Part shown: positions 1-5,117 of the stretch, in pieces | How positions within the stretch are numbered: the first letter of the stretch is position 1 | Layout: each line of letters starts with the position of its first letter | DNA from: an uncultured Selenomonadaceae bacterium | GTDB lineage: Bacteria > Bacillota > Negativicutes > Selenomonadales > Selenomonadaceae | DNA length: 5,117 bases | Direction: 5' to 3' | Assembly: GCA_958415865.1 (NCBI GenBank) | Contig: CATYZV010000154.1 | Location: 1 to 5,117 of the forward strand | Translations under genes and position numbers: made by a program | The notes under the pieces: model-generated | The model's database searches: none | Seen by the model: the letters and a program-made list of their open reading frames with translations, nothing else | What the model was told of the DNA's origin: nothing

Positions 1-8
1 ATATTTGA

Positions 9-182
9 CTACTGCGATATAAATATCCACTCAATGCCGAGCAGCAGACAGGCGTTTACAGCCAAATTGATTCGGAGGCTTTGTTATGCGCCGATGCAGA
101 TAAGAAATCATATTCTGCTATTGCTCAAAGTCAGATACGATCGACATTAACCGCATTACAAGGGTTAAGAAACTCATTTTAG
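9..182 (+). other. Possible C-terminal remnant of an unidentified gene
   Basis: This is an open stretch of 57 codons ending in TAG at 180-182, with no ATG in frame and an in-frame TGA just before it at 6-8. The predicted peptide is helix-like and rich in Ala, Gln and Ser (for example SYSAIAQSQIRSTLTAL), and it ends in LRNSF. I do not recognise it. Either it is the tail of an upstream gene broken by a stop or frameshift near the window edge, or it is open by chance. The region is poorer in G and C than the genes that follow and lacks their codon bias. No ribosome site supports a start inside it: the GGAGG-like site at 74-78 faces only a five-codon frame at 86-103. No better frame is open on the minus strand. 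Confidence 0.25.
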
Positions 183-201
183 ATGAGTAATATAATTTTT
201 T
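172..201 (+). terminator. Weak hairpin plus T-run before fumA
   Basis: ACTCAT (172-177) and ATGAGT (183-188) form a perfect 6-bp stem around a 5-base loop that carries the TAG stop of the upstream open stretch. A run of six T lies at 196-201, eight bases past the stem. The layout suggests a weak intrinsic terminator for whatever reads in from the left. The stem is short and AT-rich and the T-run is displaced, so it could equally be a leader structure just upstream of the fumA ribosome site. Confidence 0.25.
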
Positions 202-207
202 GGAGGG
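202..207 (+). promoter_or_regulatory. Ribosome binding site that sets the fumA start
   Basis: GGAGGG sits seven bases before the GTG at 215. The frame is also open from a TTG at 200, but that codon overlaps this site and has no ribosome site of its own, so GTG 215 is the supported start. Confidence 0.85.
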
Positions 208-214
208 ATTATTT

Positions 215-1057
215 GTGCGTACAATCCAAGCTGAACAAATTACTCAGGAAGTAGCACAGATGTGCAAAGAAGCTGCTTATTACATTCCCGGCGACGTTTT
301 TGCCGCACTGGAAAAAGCAAGACTCAGCGAACAGTCGCCCGTAGGCCGCGACGTGCTCGAACAGATCGTAAAGAATGATACGATCGCTAAAGAAGAAGAC
401 AGACCGCTGTGCCAGGATACCGGCATGACGATCATCTTCGTAGAACTCGGTCAGGACGTTCACATCGAAGGCGGCAACCTGAACGAAGCTATCAATGCGG
501 GCGTAGCTAAAGGCTATATCGAAGGCTATCTGCGCAAATCCGTAGTAGCTGAACCGCTGTTCGACCGCAAGAACACGCAGAACAATACTCCGGCTGTCAT
601 CTACACGGAAATCGTACCGGGCGACAAGCTCAAAATTCAGGTAGAACTGAAAGGCTTCGGCAGCGAAAACAAATCCGGCATCAAAATGCTCGTTCCTGCT
701 GACGGCGTAAAAGGCGTTAAAAAAGCTGTCATGGAAATCATCCTGCACGCAGGCCCGAACCCCTGCCCGCCTATGGTACTGGGCATCGGCATCGGCGGCA
801 CCATGGATCAGGCTGCCGTAATGTCCAAAAAAGCACTGCTGCGCCCGATCAACGAACGCAATGCTCATCCTGAATATGCCAAACTCGAAGAAGAAATTTA
901 CACCCTGGTCAATGAAACGGGCATCGGACCGCAGCTGGGCGGCACTACGAGCTGTCTTGCAGTAAACATCGAATGGGGCCCTACTCACATCGCAGGCCTT
1001 CCCGTCGCTGTTACCATCTGCTGCCATGCGTGCCGTCATTCCAAGCGCGTATTATAA
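215..1057 (+). CDS. fumA: Class I fumarate hydratase, alpha (Fe-S cluster) subunit
   Basis: This is the N-terminal half of the two-subunit, [4Fe-4S]-dependent class I fumarase, which interconverts (S)-malate and fumarate in the cytoplasm. It has 280 residues from GTG 215, usual for the split alpha subunit. The three cluster cysteines expected from E. coli FumA and Leishmania fumarase are present: Cys66 in PLCQDTG, Cys184 in NPCPP and Cys270 in ICCHACRH. Gln67 and Asp68 follow the first cysteine, Arg107 fits the substrate arginine, and His258 lies 12 residues before Cys270, as the active-site His does in the Leishmania enzyme. Cys269 and Cys273 flank the third ligand. The beta subunit gene follows 22 bases later and supplies the rest of the active site. 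L(+)-tartrate dehydratase alpha (TtdA) belongs to the same family and cannot be excluded by sequence, but the adjoining fumarate reductase genes favour fumarase. The open-cluster chemistry implies oxygen sensitivity, which suits an anaerobe. Confidence 0.93.
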   Translation: MRTIQAEQITQEVAQMCKEAAYYIPGDVFAALEKARLSEQSPVGRDVLEQIVKNDTIAKEEDRPLCQDTGMTIIFVELGQDVHIEGGNLNEAINAGVAKGYIEGYLRKSVVAEPLFDRKNTQNNTPAVIYTEIVPGDKLKIQVELKGFGSENKSGIKMLVPADGVKGVKKAVMEIILHAGPNPCPPMVLGIGIGGTMDQAAVMSKKALLRPINERNAHPEYAKLEEEIYTLVNETGIGPQLGGTTSCLAVNIEWGPTHIAGLPVAVTICCHACRHSKRVL

Positions 1058-1079
1058 TAAATTAGGGAGGCATATTTAA

Positions 1080-1658
1080 ATGGCTGAAAAAATTCGCATT
1101 ACAACACCTTTTACAGAAGAAGATTCCCGCAAATTAAAAGTGGGCGACAGCGTGTTAATCAGCGGTGTCATCTACAGTGCGCGCGATGCTGCTCACAAAG
1201 TCATGACTGAAGCACTGGCACGCGGTGAAAAACTGCCGATCGACTGGCACAATCAGATGGTTTACTACTTAGGCCCGACTCCGGCAAAACCCGGCAACCC
1301 GATCGGTTCTTGCGGTCCTACTACCTCTGGCCGTATGGATGCTTACACTCCTACCATGCTCGAACAGGGCATCAAAGGCATGATCGGCAAAGGCTCGCGC
1401 AGCAAAGAAGTCGTTGATTCCATGATCAAAAACGGCGTTACGTATTTTGCTGCCGTAGGCGGTGCTGCTGCTCTGATTTCCAAGAGCGTTAAAAAGTACG
1501 AAGTCATCGCTTACCCTGAACTCGGCCCGGAAGCACTGGCAAAACTGACTGTAGAAGATTTCCCCGCTATCGTCGTAATCGACTGCCACGGCAACAACTT
1601 CTACGAAATCGGCCAAAAACCGTACCGCAAATTCGATATGTCCGAAATCGACAAATAA
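1080..1658 (+). CDS. fumB: Class I fumarate hydratase, beta subunit
   Basis: This is the C-terminal (swivelling) half of the class I fumarase, 192 residues, which pairs with the alpha subunit to close the active site. Visible family signatures are GDSVLISGVIYSARDAAHK (residues 22-40), GPTTSGRMD (79-87) and MIGKG (101-105). By alignment with the Leishmania enzyme, Arg35, Thr81 and Arg85 match substrate-binding or catalytic residues with exact spacing (Arg35 to Arg85 is 50), and Lys104 fits the conserved lysine. A late DCHGNNFYE segment is also typical. The protein carries no Fe-S ligands of its own, as expected. AGGGAGG at 1064-1070 lies nine bases before the ATG, and the 22-base gap to fumA implies co-transcription. 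Tartrate dehydratase beta (TtdB) is the family alternative. The symbol follows the alpha/beta naming and does not mean the E. coli FumB isozyme. Confidence 0.92.
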   Translation: MAEKIRITTPFTEEDSRKLKVGDSVLISGVIYSARDAAHKVMTEALARGEKLPIDWHNQMVYYLGPTPAKPGNPIGSCGPTTSGRMDAYTPTMLEQGIKGMIGKGSRSKEVVDSMIKNGVTYFAAVGGAAALISKSVKKYEVIAYPELGPEALAKLTVEDFPAIVVIDCHGNNFYEIGQKPYRKFDMSEIDK

Positions 1659-1674
1659 AATATCCGATAAGACG

Positions 1675-1718
1675 AAAATACAGCGGAGCTCCTTTTGAGC
1701 GGGAGCTCTTGCTATTTT
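1675..1718 (+). terminator. Intrinsic terminator-like hairpin after fumB
   Basis: GAGCTCC (1686-1692) pairs perfectly with GGAGCTC (1702-1708) across a 9-base loop. The stem continues outward with small internal bulges: AGC (1682-1684) with GCT (1711-1713), or AAAATA (1675-1680) with TATTTT (1713-1718). The A-tract on the left and T-tract on the right give it the shape of a terminator usable in both directions. It starts 16 bases after the fumB stop and separates the fumarase genes from the sdh genes. The T-tract is short (TATTTT), so readthrough is possible. Confidence 0.65.
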
Positions 1719-1742
1719 AAACCGTGAGACACACGGGGATAG

Positions 1743-1771
1743 CTATTATTTATACATATTTTAAGTAATAG
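1743..1771. repeat. AT-rich inverted repeat upstream of sdhC
   Basis: CTATTATTTA (1743-1752) pairs with TAAGTAATAG (1762-1771) over ten positions, with one T-G wobble, around a 9-base loop. Its centre is about 75 bases upstream of the sdhC start, in the best place for a promoter. It could be an operator or an RNA leader stem. It does not match the FNR, CRP or Rex consensus sites I know. Confidence 0.4.
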
Positions 1772-1792
1772 AAGCGTCAGCATGTCAAAGTG

Positions 1793-1820
1793 TGTAATTC
1801 CCTAGGAAAATTAAATTACA
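1793..1820. repeat. Inverted repeat abutting the sdhC ribosome site
   Basis: TGTAATT (1793-1799) and AATTACA (1814-1820) are perfect inverted copies separated by 14 bases. Inside lies a smaller nested repeat, TTCC-CTA-GGAA (1798-1808), which overlaps the outer arm, so the two stems compete. The right arm runs into the AGGAGG ribosome site at 1820-1825, so in RNA this structure could affect sdhC translation. It may also be a DNA operator. Confidence 0.4.
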
Positions 1821-1832
1821 GGAGGTTCAAGG

Positions 1833-2447
1833 ATGATTCACACAACATTTTATATTCGCAGACTTCATTCCCTCTGCGGTCTTCTTGCTCTAGGTATATT
1901 CCTGTGCGAACACATTATCACCAACTCTGAGGTACTGATCAGCCCGGATCACTTCAATGCGGCAGTAGCTTTCCTCGCTAGCATTCCCGCTCCCATCATG
2001 ATGGTCATGGAACTGATGATCTTAGCTACGTTCGGCTTCCATGCTATTTACGGCATCTACATCGTAATGCAGGCAAAGAACAATCCTCAGCATTACGGAT
2101 TTGTAAACAACTGGTTCTTCTGGCTCCAGAGAATCACGGCTGTAATCATCATCTTGTTCTTGATCTGGCACGTTGTTTACCTCCGCATCATGGTCAAAGG
2201 CGGCGGCACTCCCATCACGTTTGAACTGCTGCAGGCTTACTTTGCAAACCCTGTAATCTGGGCTGCATACCTGATCGCCATGATCGCATCCATCTTCCAT
2301 CTCTTCAACGGCATCACTACTTTCTGCATGACTTGGGGCATTGCTAAAGGTCCTCGCATTCAGAAAGTCATTTCCTGCCTGAGCATGATTGGCTTTGCAC
2401 TTTTATCCCTGCTGACGCTCGCATTCATGATCCGCTATTGGATGTAA
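1833..2447 (+). CDS. sdhC: Succinate dehydrogenase/fumarate reductase cytochrome b558 subunit
   Basis: This is the membrane anchor of a type B succinate:quinone oxidoreductase, 204 residues. It binds two b hemes and passes electrons between the Fe-S subunit and menaquinone. Five hydrophobic helices are visible at about residues 12-32, 55-79, 97-119, 140-165 and 179-203. The four heme-ligand histidines of the family are His27, His70, His113 and His156, matching B. subtilis SdhC positions 28, 70, 113 and 155 almost exactly. RRLHS near the N-terminus, KNN in the helix 2-3 loop, NW..(F)..LQR before helix 3 and TWGI after helix 4 are shared with the B. subtilis protein. It is the only anchor gene here, so the complex is the one-subunit, di-heme kind. 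In this class, transmembrane proton movement is coupled to menaquinone chemistry. It is first in the sdhCAB order and has a strong AGGAGG site. Whether it works as reductase or dehydrogenase cannot be read from sequence; the gene could equally be called frdC. Confidence 0.94.
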   Translation: MIHTTFYIRRLHSLCGLLALGIFLCEHIITNSEVLISPDHFNAAVAFLASIPAPIMMVMELMILATFGFHAIYGIYIVMQAKNNPQHYGFVNNWFFWLQRITAVIIILFLIWHVVYLRIMVKGGGTPITFELLQAYFANPVIWAAYLIAMIASIFHLFNGITTFCMTWGIAKGPRIQKVISCLSMIGFALLSLLTLAFMIRYWM

Positions 2448-2460
2448 TGCAAACGGGATT

Positions 2461-2476
2461 AATTCCGATCGGAATT
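2461..2476. repeat. Perfect 16-bp palindrome between sdhC and sdhA
   Basis: AATTCCGATCGGAATT reads identically on both strands. In RNA it would give a 6-bp stem with a GATC loop. It begins 14 bases after the sdhC stop and ends 33 bases before the sdhA start. No T-run follows, so it is not a standard terminator. An mRNA processing or stability element, or a protein-binding site, is possible. Confidence 0.6.
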
Positions 2477-2509
2477 TGTAAACTATAGATATATAAGGAG
2501 AGACTCAAC

Positions 2510-4309
2510 GTGAAATCTACGAAAAAAATCATCGTTGTCGGCGGCGGCTTGTCCGGTCTTATGGCGGCGATTAAAATTTGTGAATCCGGCGGCACGGTAG
2601 ATCTGTTCTCTTACTGCCCCGTAAAACGTTCCCACTCCCTCTGCGCTCAGGGCGGCATCAACGCCTGCATGGACTCCAAAGGCGAACACGATACGGTTTG
2701 GGATCACATCGACGATACCGTATACGGCGGCGACTTCTTGGCTGACCAGCTCGCTGTTAAAGGCATGTGCGAAAACGCTCCGAAACTGATCAAGATGTTC
2801 GACCGCATGGGCGTTCCGTTCACCCGTACAGTAGAAGGCAACCTCGACCTCAGAAACTTCGGCGGTGCTAAGCACAAACGCACCTGCTTTGCCGGCGCAA
2901 CCACCGGTCAGCAGCTGCTCTACGCTCTCGACGAACAGGTACGCAAATTTGAAGTACAGGGCAAAGTAAAGAAGTATGAGTTCTGGGAATTCATCCACAT
3001 CATCAGAAACAAACAGGGCGTATGCCGCGGCATCACCGCTCAGAACATGAACTCCATGGAAATCCAGGCATTCGCTGCTGACGCAGTAATCCTCGCAACC
3101 GGCGGCCCCGGCGTTGTATGGGGCAAATGCACGGCTTCCACCATCTGCAACGGCTCCGCTGTTTCCGATGTATACCAGGAAGGCGCACATCTCGGCAACG
3201 TTGAATTCGTACAGATTCATCCGACTGCTATTCCGGGCGAAGACAAAAACCGCCTGATGAGTGAAGCAGCCCGCGGTGAAGGCGGACGCGTATGGACGTA
3301 CAAAGACGGTAAGCCTTGGTACTTCCTCGAAGAAATGTACCCTGCATACGGCAACCTCGTACCGCGTGATATCGCAGCACGTGCCATCTACAAAGTATGC
3401 GTTCATATGGGCCTGGGCATCAACGGCGAAAACCGCGTATACCTCGACCTCTCCCATATCCCTGCTGACTACCTGAACCGCAAACTCGCCGGTATCATGG
3501 AAATCTACGAAGAATTCGTAGGCGACGATCCCCGCAAAGTTCCGATGCAGATCTTCCCGTCCGTTCACTACTCCATGGGCGGCATCTGGGTTGACCGCAA
3601 GCACAGAACGAATATCCCCGGCCTGTTCGCTTCCGGCGAATGCGACTACCAGTACCACGGTGCAAACCGCCTCGGCGCAAACTCCCTGCTGTCCGCAGCA
3701 CATTCCGGCACCATCTCCGGTCCTGAAGCACTGCGCTGGGCAAACGGCGACGACGACTGGAACGTAGAAGGCAATATGCTCGCTGAAGACAACGGCGACG
3801 CTCTGACTGATGCAGAACTCGAAGCTGCTAAGCAGAAAACCGTTGACGAATTTGAAAAGATCATGAACATGGACGGCGAAGTAAACGCTCATGTACTGCA
3901 TCATGAACTTTCCGAACTCATGCTCAAGTACGTTACCATCGAACGCATCAACAAAGACCTCGACTTCTGCTATGAAGGCATTAAAAAGATCCTCAAGAAA
4001 TGGGATCACATCGGCCTTACCGATAAAGGACGCTGGGCTAACCAGGAAGCTATGTTCGTCCGTCAGCTCCGCAACATGATCATCTACGCTCTGGCTGTCT
4101 GCAAAGCAGCACGCCTGCGCGATGAAAGCCGCGGTGCTCATTACAAAGAAGAATTCCCGACTCGTAACGATGAAAAATTCATGAAGACTACTATCGTTGA
4201 TATGGATCCTGAAACCTGCGAACCCAAGATCACTTATATCGACTTCGACCACTCCTTAATCAAACCTCGTCCGCGTCGTTATGATGTTTCTAAAGGAGGA
4301 AAACACTAA
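2510..4309 (+). CDS. sdhA: Succinate dehydrogenase/fumarate reductase flavoprotein subunit
   Basis: This is the catalytic subunit, 599 residues, that interconverts succinate and fumarate with covalently bound FAD on the cytoplasmic face of the membrane. The FAD-binding Rossmann motif VVGGGLSGLMAA is at residues 9-20. RSHSLCAQGG contains His42, the expected covalent FAD attachment site. Active-site residues of the family are visible: His237 in HPT, Arg255 in ARGEGG, Arg286 in VPRD (the proton-shuttle arginine by position), His353 in VHYSMGG and Arg387 in ANRLGANSLLS. Long identities to B. subtilis SdhA (GGRVWTYKDGKPWYFLEE, YPAYGNLVPRDIA, LGINGEN.VYLDLSH) place it in type B. The C-terminal domain holds the usual ESRGAHYK. 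Translation starts at GTG 2510, nine bases after AGGAG (2496-2500). No truncation or frameshift is seen. It belongs to the sdhCAB operon and overlaps sdhB by one base. Codons TTA, CTA and TCA are absent over nearly the whole gene. Confidence 0.96.
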   Translation: MKSTKKIIVVGGGLSGLMAAIKICESGGTVDLFSYCPVKRSHSLCAQGGINACMDSKGEHDTVWDHIDDTVYGGDFLADQLAVKGMCENAPKLIKMFDRMGVPFTRTVEGNLDLRNFGGAKHKRTCFAGATTGQQLLYALDEQVRKFEVQGKVKKYEFWEFIHIIRNKQGVCRGITAQNMNSMEIQAFAADAVILATGGPGVVWGKCTASTICNGSAVSDVYQEGAHLGNVEFVQIHPTAIPGEDKNRLMSEAARGEGGRVWTYKDGKPWYFLEEMYPAYGNLVPRDIAARAIYKVCVHMGLGINGENRVYLDLSHIPADYLNRKLAGIMEIYEEFVGDDPRKVPMQIFPSVHYSMGGIWVDRKHRTNIPGLFASGECDYQYHGANRLGANSLLSAAHSGTISGPEALRWANGDDDWNVEGNMLAEDNGDALTDAELEAAKQKTVDEFEKIMNMDGEVNAHVLHHELSELMLKYVTIERINKDLDFCYEGIKKILKKWDHIGLTDKGRWANQEAMFVRQLRNMIIYALAVCKAARLRDESRGAHYKEEFPTRNDEKFMKTTIVDMDPETCEPKITYIDFDHSLIKPRPRRYDVSKGGKH

Positions 4310-4311
4310 TG
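4294..4311 (+). promoter_or_regulatory. sdhB ribosome site and sdhA-sdhB overlap
   Basis: AGGAGG (4294-4299) lies inside the last codons of sdhA. The sdhA stop TAA (4307-4309) and the sdhB ATG (4309-4311) share one base in TAATG, which implies translational coupling and balanced amounts of the two soluble subunits. Confidence 0.85.
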
Positions 4312-5064
4312 GCAGATACTAAGAAAACCGTACATCTCATTATTGAACGCCAGGACAGCCCCACGAGCAAACCTTACACTGAAGAATTTGAAATTCCCTA
4401 CCGCCCGGCACTCAACGTCGTTGCAGCACTGATGGAAATTCAGAAAAACCCTGTAACGAAAGACGGCAAGAAAACCACTCCTGTCGTTTGGGAATGCAAC
4501 TGCCTCGAAAAAGTATGCGGTGCCTGCATGATGGTAATCAACGGCCGTGCACGCCAGGCTTGCGCATCCCTGATCGACAAGCTCCCTCAGCCGATCCGCA
4601 TCGCACCGGCCCGCACTTTCCCCGTAATCCGCGACCTTCTGATCGACCGCACTGTAATGTTTGAAAGCCTCAAACGCATCCAGGGCTGGATCCGCATCGA
4701 CGGCAGCTGGGAAAACCGCGAAGCTCCTATTCAGGACCCGAACGTTGCTACTACGGCATACGAAATCTCCCACTGCATGACCTGCGGCTGCTGCCTCGAA
4801 GCATGCCCTAACGTCGGTCCTTCCTCCGACTTCATCGGACCTGCACCGACTGTACAGGCTTACCTCTTCAACCTGCATCCGTTCGGCAAATTTGACAAAG
4901 AAAAACGTCTCAATGCCCTCATGGAAAAAGGCGGCATCACCAGCTGCGGCAACAGCCAGAACTGCGTAGAAGTCTGCCCGAAACACATCAAGCTGACGAC
5001 TTACCTCGCACAGCTCAACCGCGATGTTAACAAACAGGCATTGAAGAATATCTTCAATAAATAA
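4309..5064 (+). CDS. sdhB: Succinate dehydrogenase/fumarate reductase iron-sulfur subunit
   Basis: This subunit wires electrons between the FAD and the membrane hemes through three clusters; it has 251 residues, close to B. subtilis SdhB. The N-terminal ferredoxin-like domain carries the [2Fe-2S] ligands Cys65, Cys70, Cys73 and Cys85 (NCLEKVCGAC...QAC). The C-terminal domain carries Cys156, Cys159, Cys162 and Cys223 for [4Fe-4S], and Cys166, Cys213 and Cys219 for [3Fe-4S]. Every position is offset by a constant amount from E. coli SdhB (+10 in the first domain, +7 in the second), so no ligand is missing. Two further cysteines lie beside clusters: Cys63, two residues before the first ligand, and Cys161, just before Cys162. 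It is the last gene of sdhCAB, and its start is coupled to the sdhA stop. The name frdB would be equally valid if the complex runs as a fumarate reductase. Confidence 0.96.
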   Translation: MADTKKTVHLIIERQDSPTSKPYTEEFEIPYRPALNVVAALMEIQKNPVTKDGKKTTPVVWECNCLEKVCGACMMVINGRARQACASLIDKLPQPIRIAPARTFPVIRDLLIDRTVMFESLKRIQGWIRIDGSWENREAPIQDPNVATTAYEISHCMTCGCCLEACPNVGPSSDFIGPAPTVQAYLFNLHPFGKFDKEKRLNALMEKGGITSCGNSQNCVEVCPKHIKLTTYLAQLNRDVNKQALKNIFNK

Positions 5065-5117
5065 TAGCTGATAAAGTTATTTAAATGAAAATAAAAAGCT
5101 CATCTCTCATGATTGGG
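5065..5117 (+). other. Post-operon AT-rich tail, cut by window edge
   Basis: There are 53 non-coding bases after the sdhB stop. The only internal symmetry is a weak AT-only pair, TTATTT (5077-5082) with AAATAA (5089-5094). An A-run followed by GCTCATC (5093-5104) looks like the left arm of a terminator whose right arm would lie beyond the window. That cannot be confirmed here. Confidence 0.25.

Larger units (their letters stand above)
1719..1832 (+). promoter_or_regulatory. sdhC leader and probable promoter region
   Basis: This AT-rich non-coding stretch lies between the fumB terminator and sdhC and should contain the sdh promoter if the hairpin before it works. No strong sigma-70 pair is visible. 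The best pairings are poor: GAGACA (1726-1731) with TATACA (1751-1756) at a 19-base spacing, or an isolated TATTAT (1744-1749) or TGTAAT (1793-1798) without a good -35. A small perfect hairpin, CCGTG-AGACA-CACGG, lies at 1722-1736. Two larger inverted repeats are listed separately. AGGAGG at 1820-1825 is the sdhC ribosome site, seven bases before ATG 1833. Confidence 0.35.

Noticed and set aside
86..103. Five-codon frame (MRRCR) after a GGAGG-like site at 74-78
   Set aside because: The spacing is good, but the peptide is tiny, is not followed by attenuator structures, and lies inside a longer open stretch in another frame.
191..196. Perfect TATAAT as a fumA promoter -10 box
   Set aside because: Transcription would start at about 203, inside or past the ribosome site, leaving no usable leader, and no -35 lies at proper spacing. 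The nearest good -35-like hexamer, TCGACA at 141-146, is too far upstream. It is probably chance in AT-rich sequence.
200..214. Upstream TTG at 200 as the start of fumA
   Set aside because: It overlaps the GGAGGG ribosome site and has none of its own. GTG 215 has ideal spacing and gives the usual family N-terminus.
215..1658. L(+)-tartrate dehydratase (TtdAB) or another family hydratase instead of fumarase
   Set aside because: The families share all visible motifs, so it is not excluded, but the adjoining fumarate reductase/succinate dehydrogenase genes make fumarase the more likely role.
2484..2496. TATAGATATATAA before sdhA as an internal promoter
   Set aside because: There is no matching -35 at 16-18 bases (the palindrome occupies that place), and the stretch runs straight into the sdhA ribosome site.
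3261..4079. Small open frames inside sdhA in other frames of the plus strand (3261-3476, 3891-4079) and on the minus strand (3495-3743, 3646-3870)
   Set aside because: They lie wholly inside a well-conserved gene, have no ribosome sites, and their products are low-complexity with no recognisable domain.

Overview
The window is a compact, same-strand block of central anaerobic metabolism. Five complete genes read left to right in two groups: a two-subunit, oxygen-sensitive class I fumarase (alpha 215-1057, beta 1080-1658), then a three-subunit succinate:menaquinone oxidoreductase / fumarate reductase in the order cytochrome b558 (1833-2447), flavoprotein (2510-4309) and iron-sulfur subunit (4309-5064). 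I see no mobile element, CRISPR array, tRNA or rRNA.

The likely host is an anaerobic Firmicute. The sdhCAB order, the single five-helix di-heme membrane subunit and the flavoprotein motifs match the Bacillus subtilis/Wolinella type (type B, menaquinone-linked), not the E. coli sdhCDAB type. Strong GGAGG ribosome sites, a roughly balanced base composition and a split Fe-S fumarase next to this complex fit the Negativicutes (Selenomonas/Megamonas/Phascolarctobacterium relatives). That placement is inference. Together the genes would carry malate to fumarate to succinate, with fumarate as electron sink, or the reverse. Sequence alone does not give the direction.

Layout: 1-214 holds a short open stretch without a start codon, probably the tail of an unidentified or broken gene, and a weak hairpin before the fumarase. 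Positions 1659-1832 hold a terminator-like hairpin followed by three further inverted repeats that lead into sdhC. Positions 2448-2509 hold a perfect 16-bp palindrome in front of sdhA. The sdhA stop and sdhB start overlap by one base. Positions 5065-5117 are a short AT-rich tail cut off by the window edge.

All cofactor ligands expected in the five proteins are visible, and the genes look intact. The window looks like ordinary, well-expressed metabolism. I found no convincing undescribed system. The points most worth a second look are the non-coding palindromes before sdhC and sdhA, and the 589-codon antisense open frame over sdhA, which codon bias explains.
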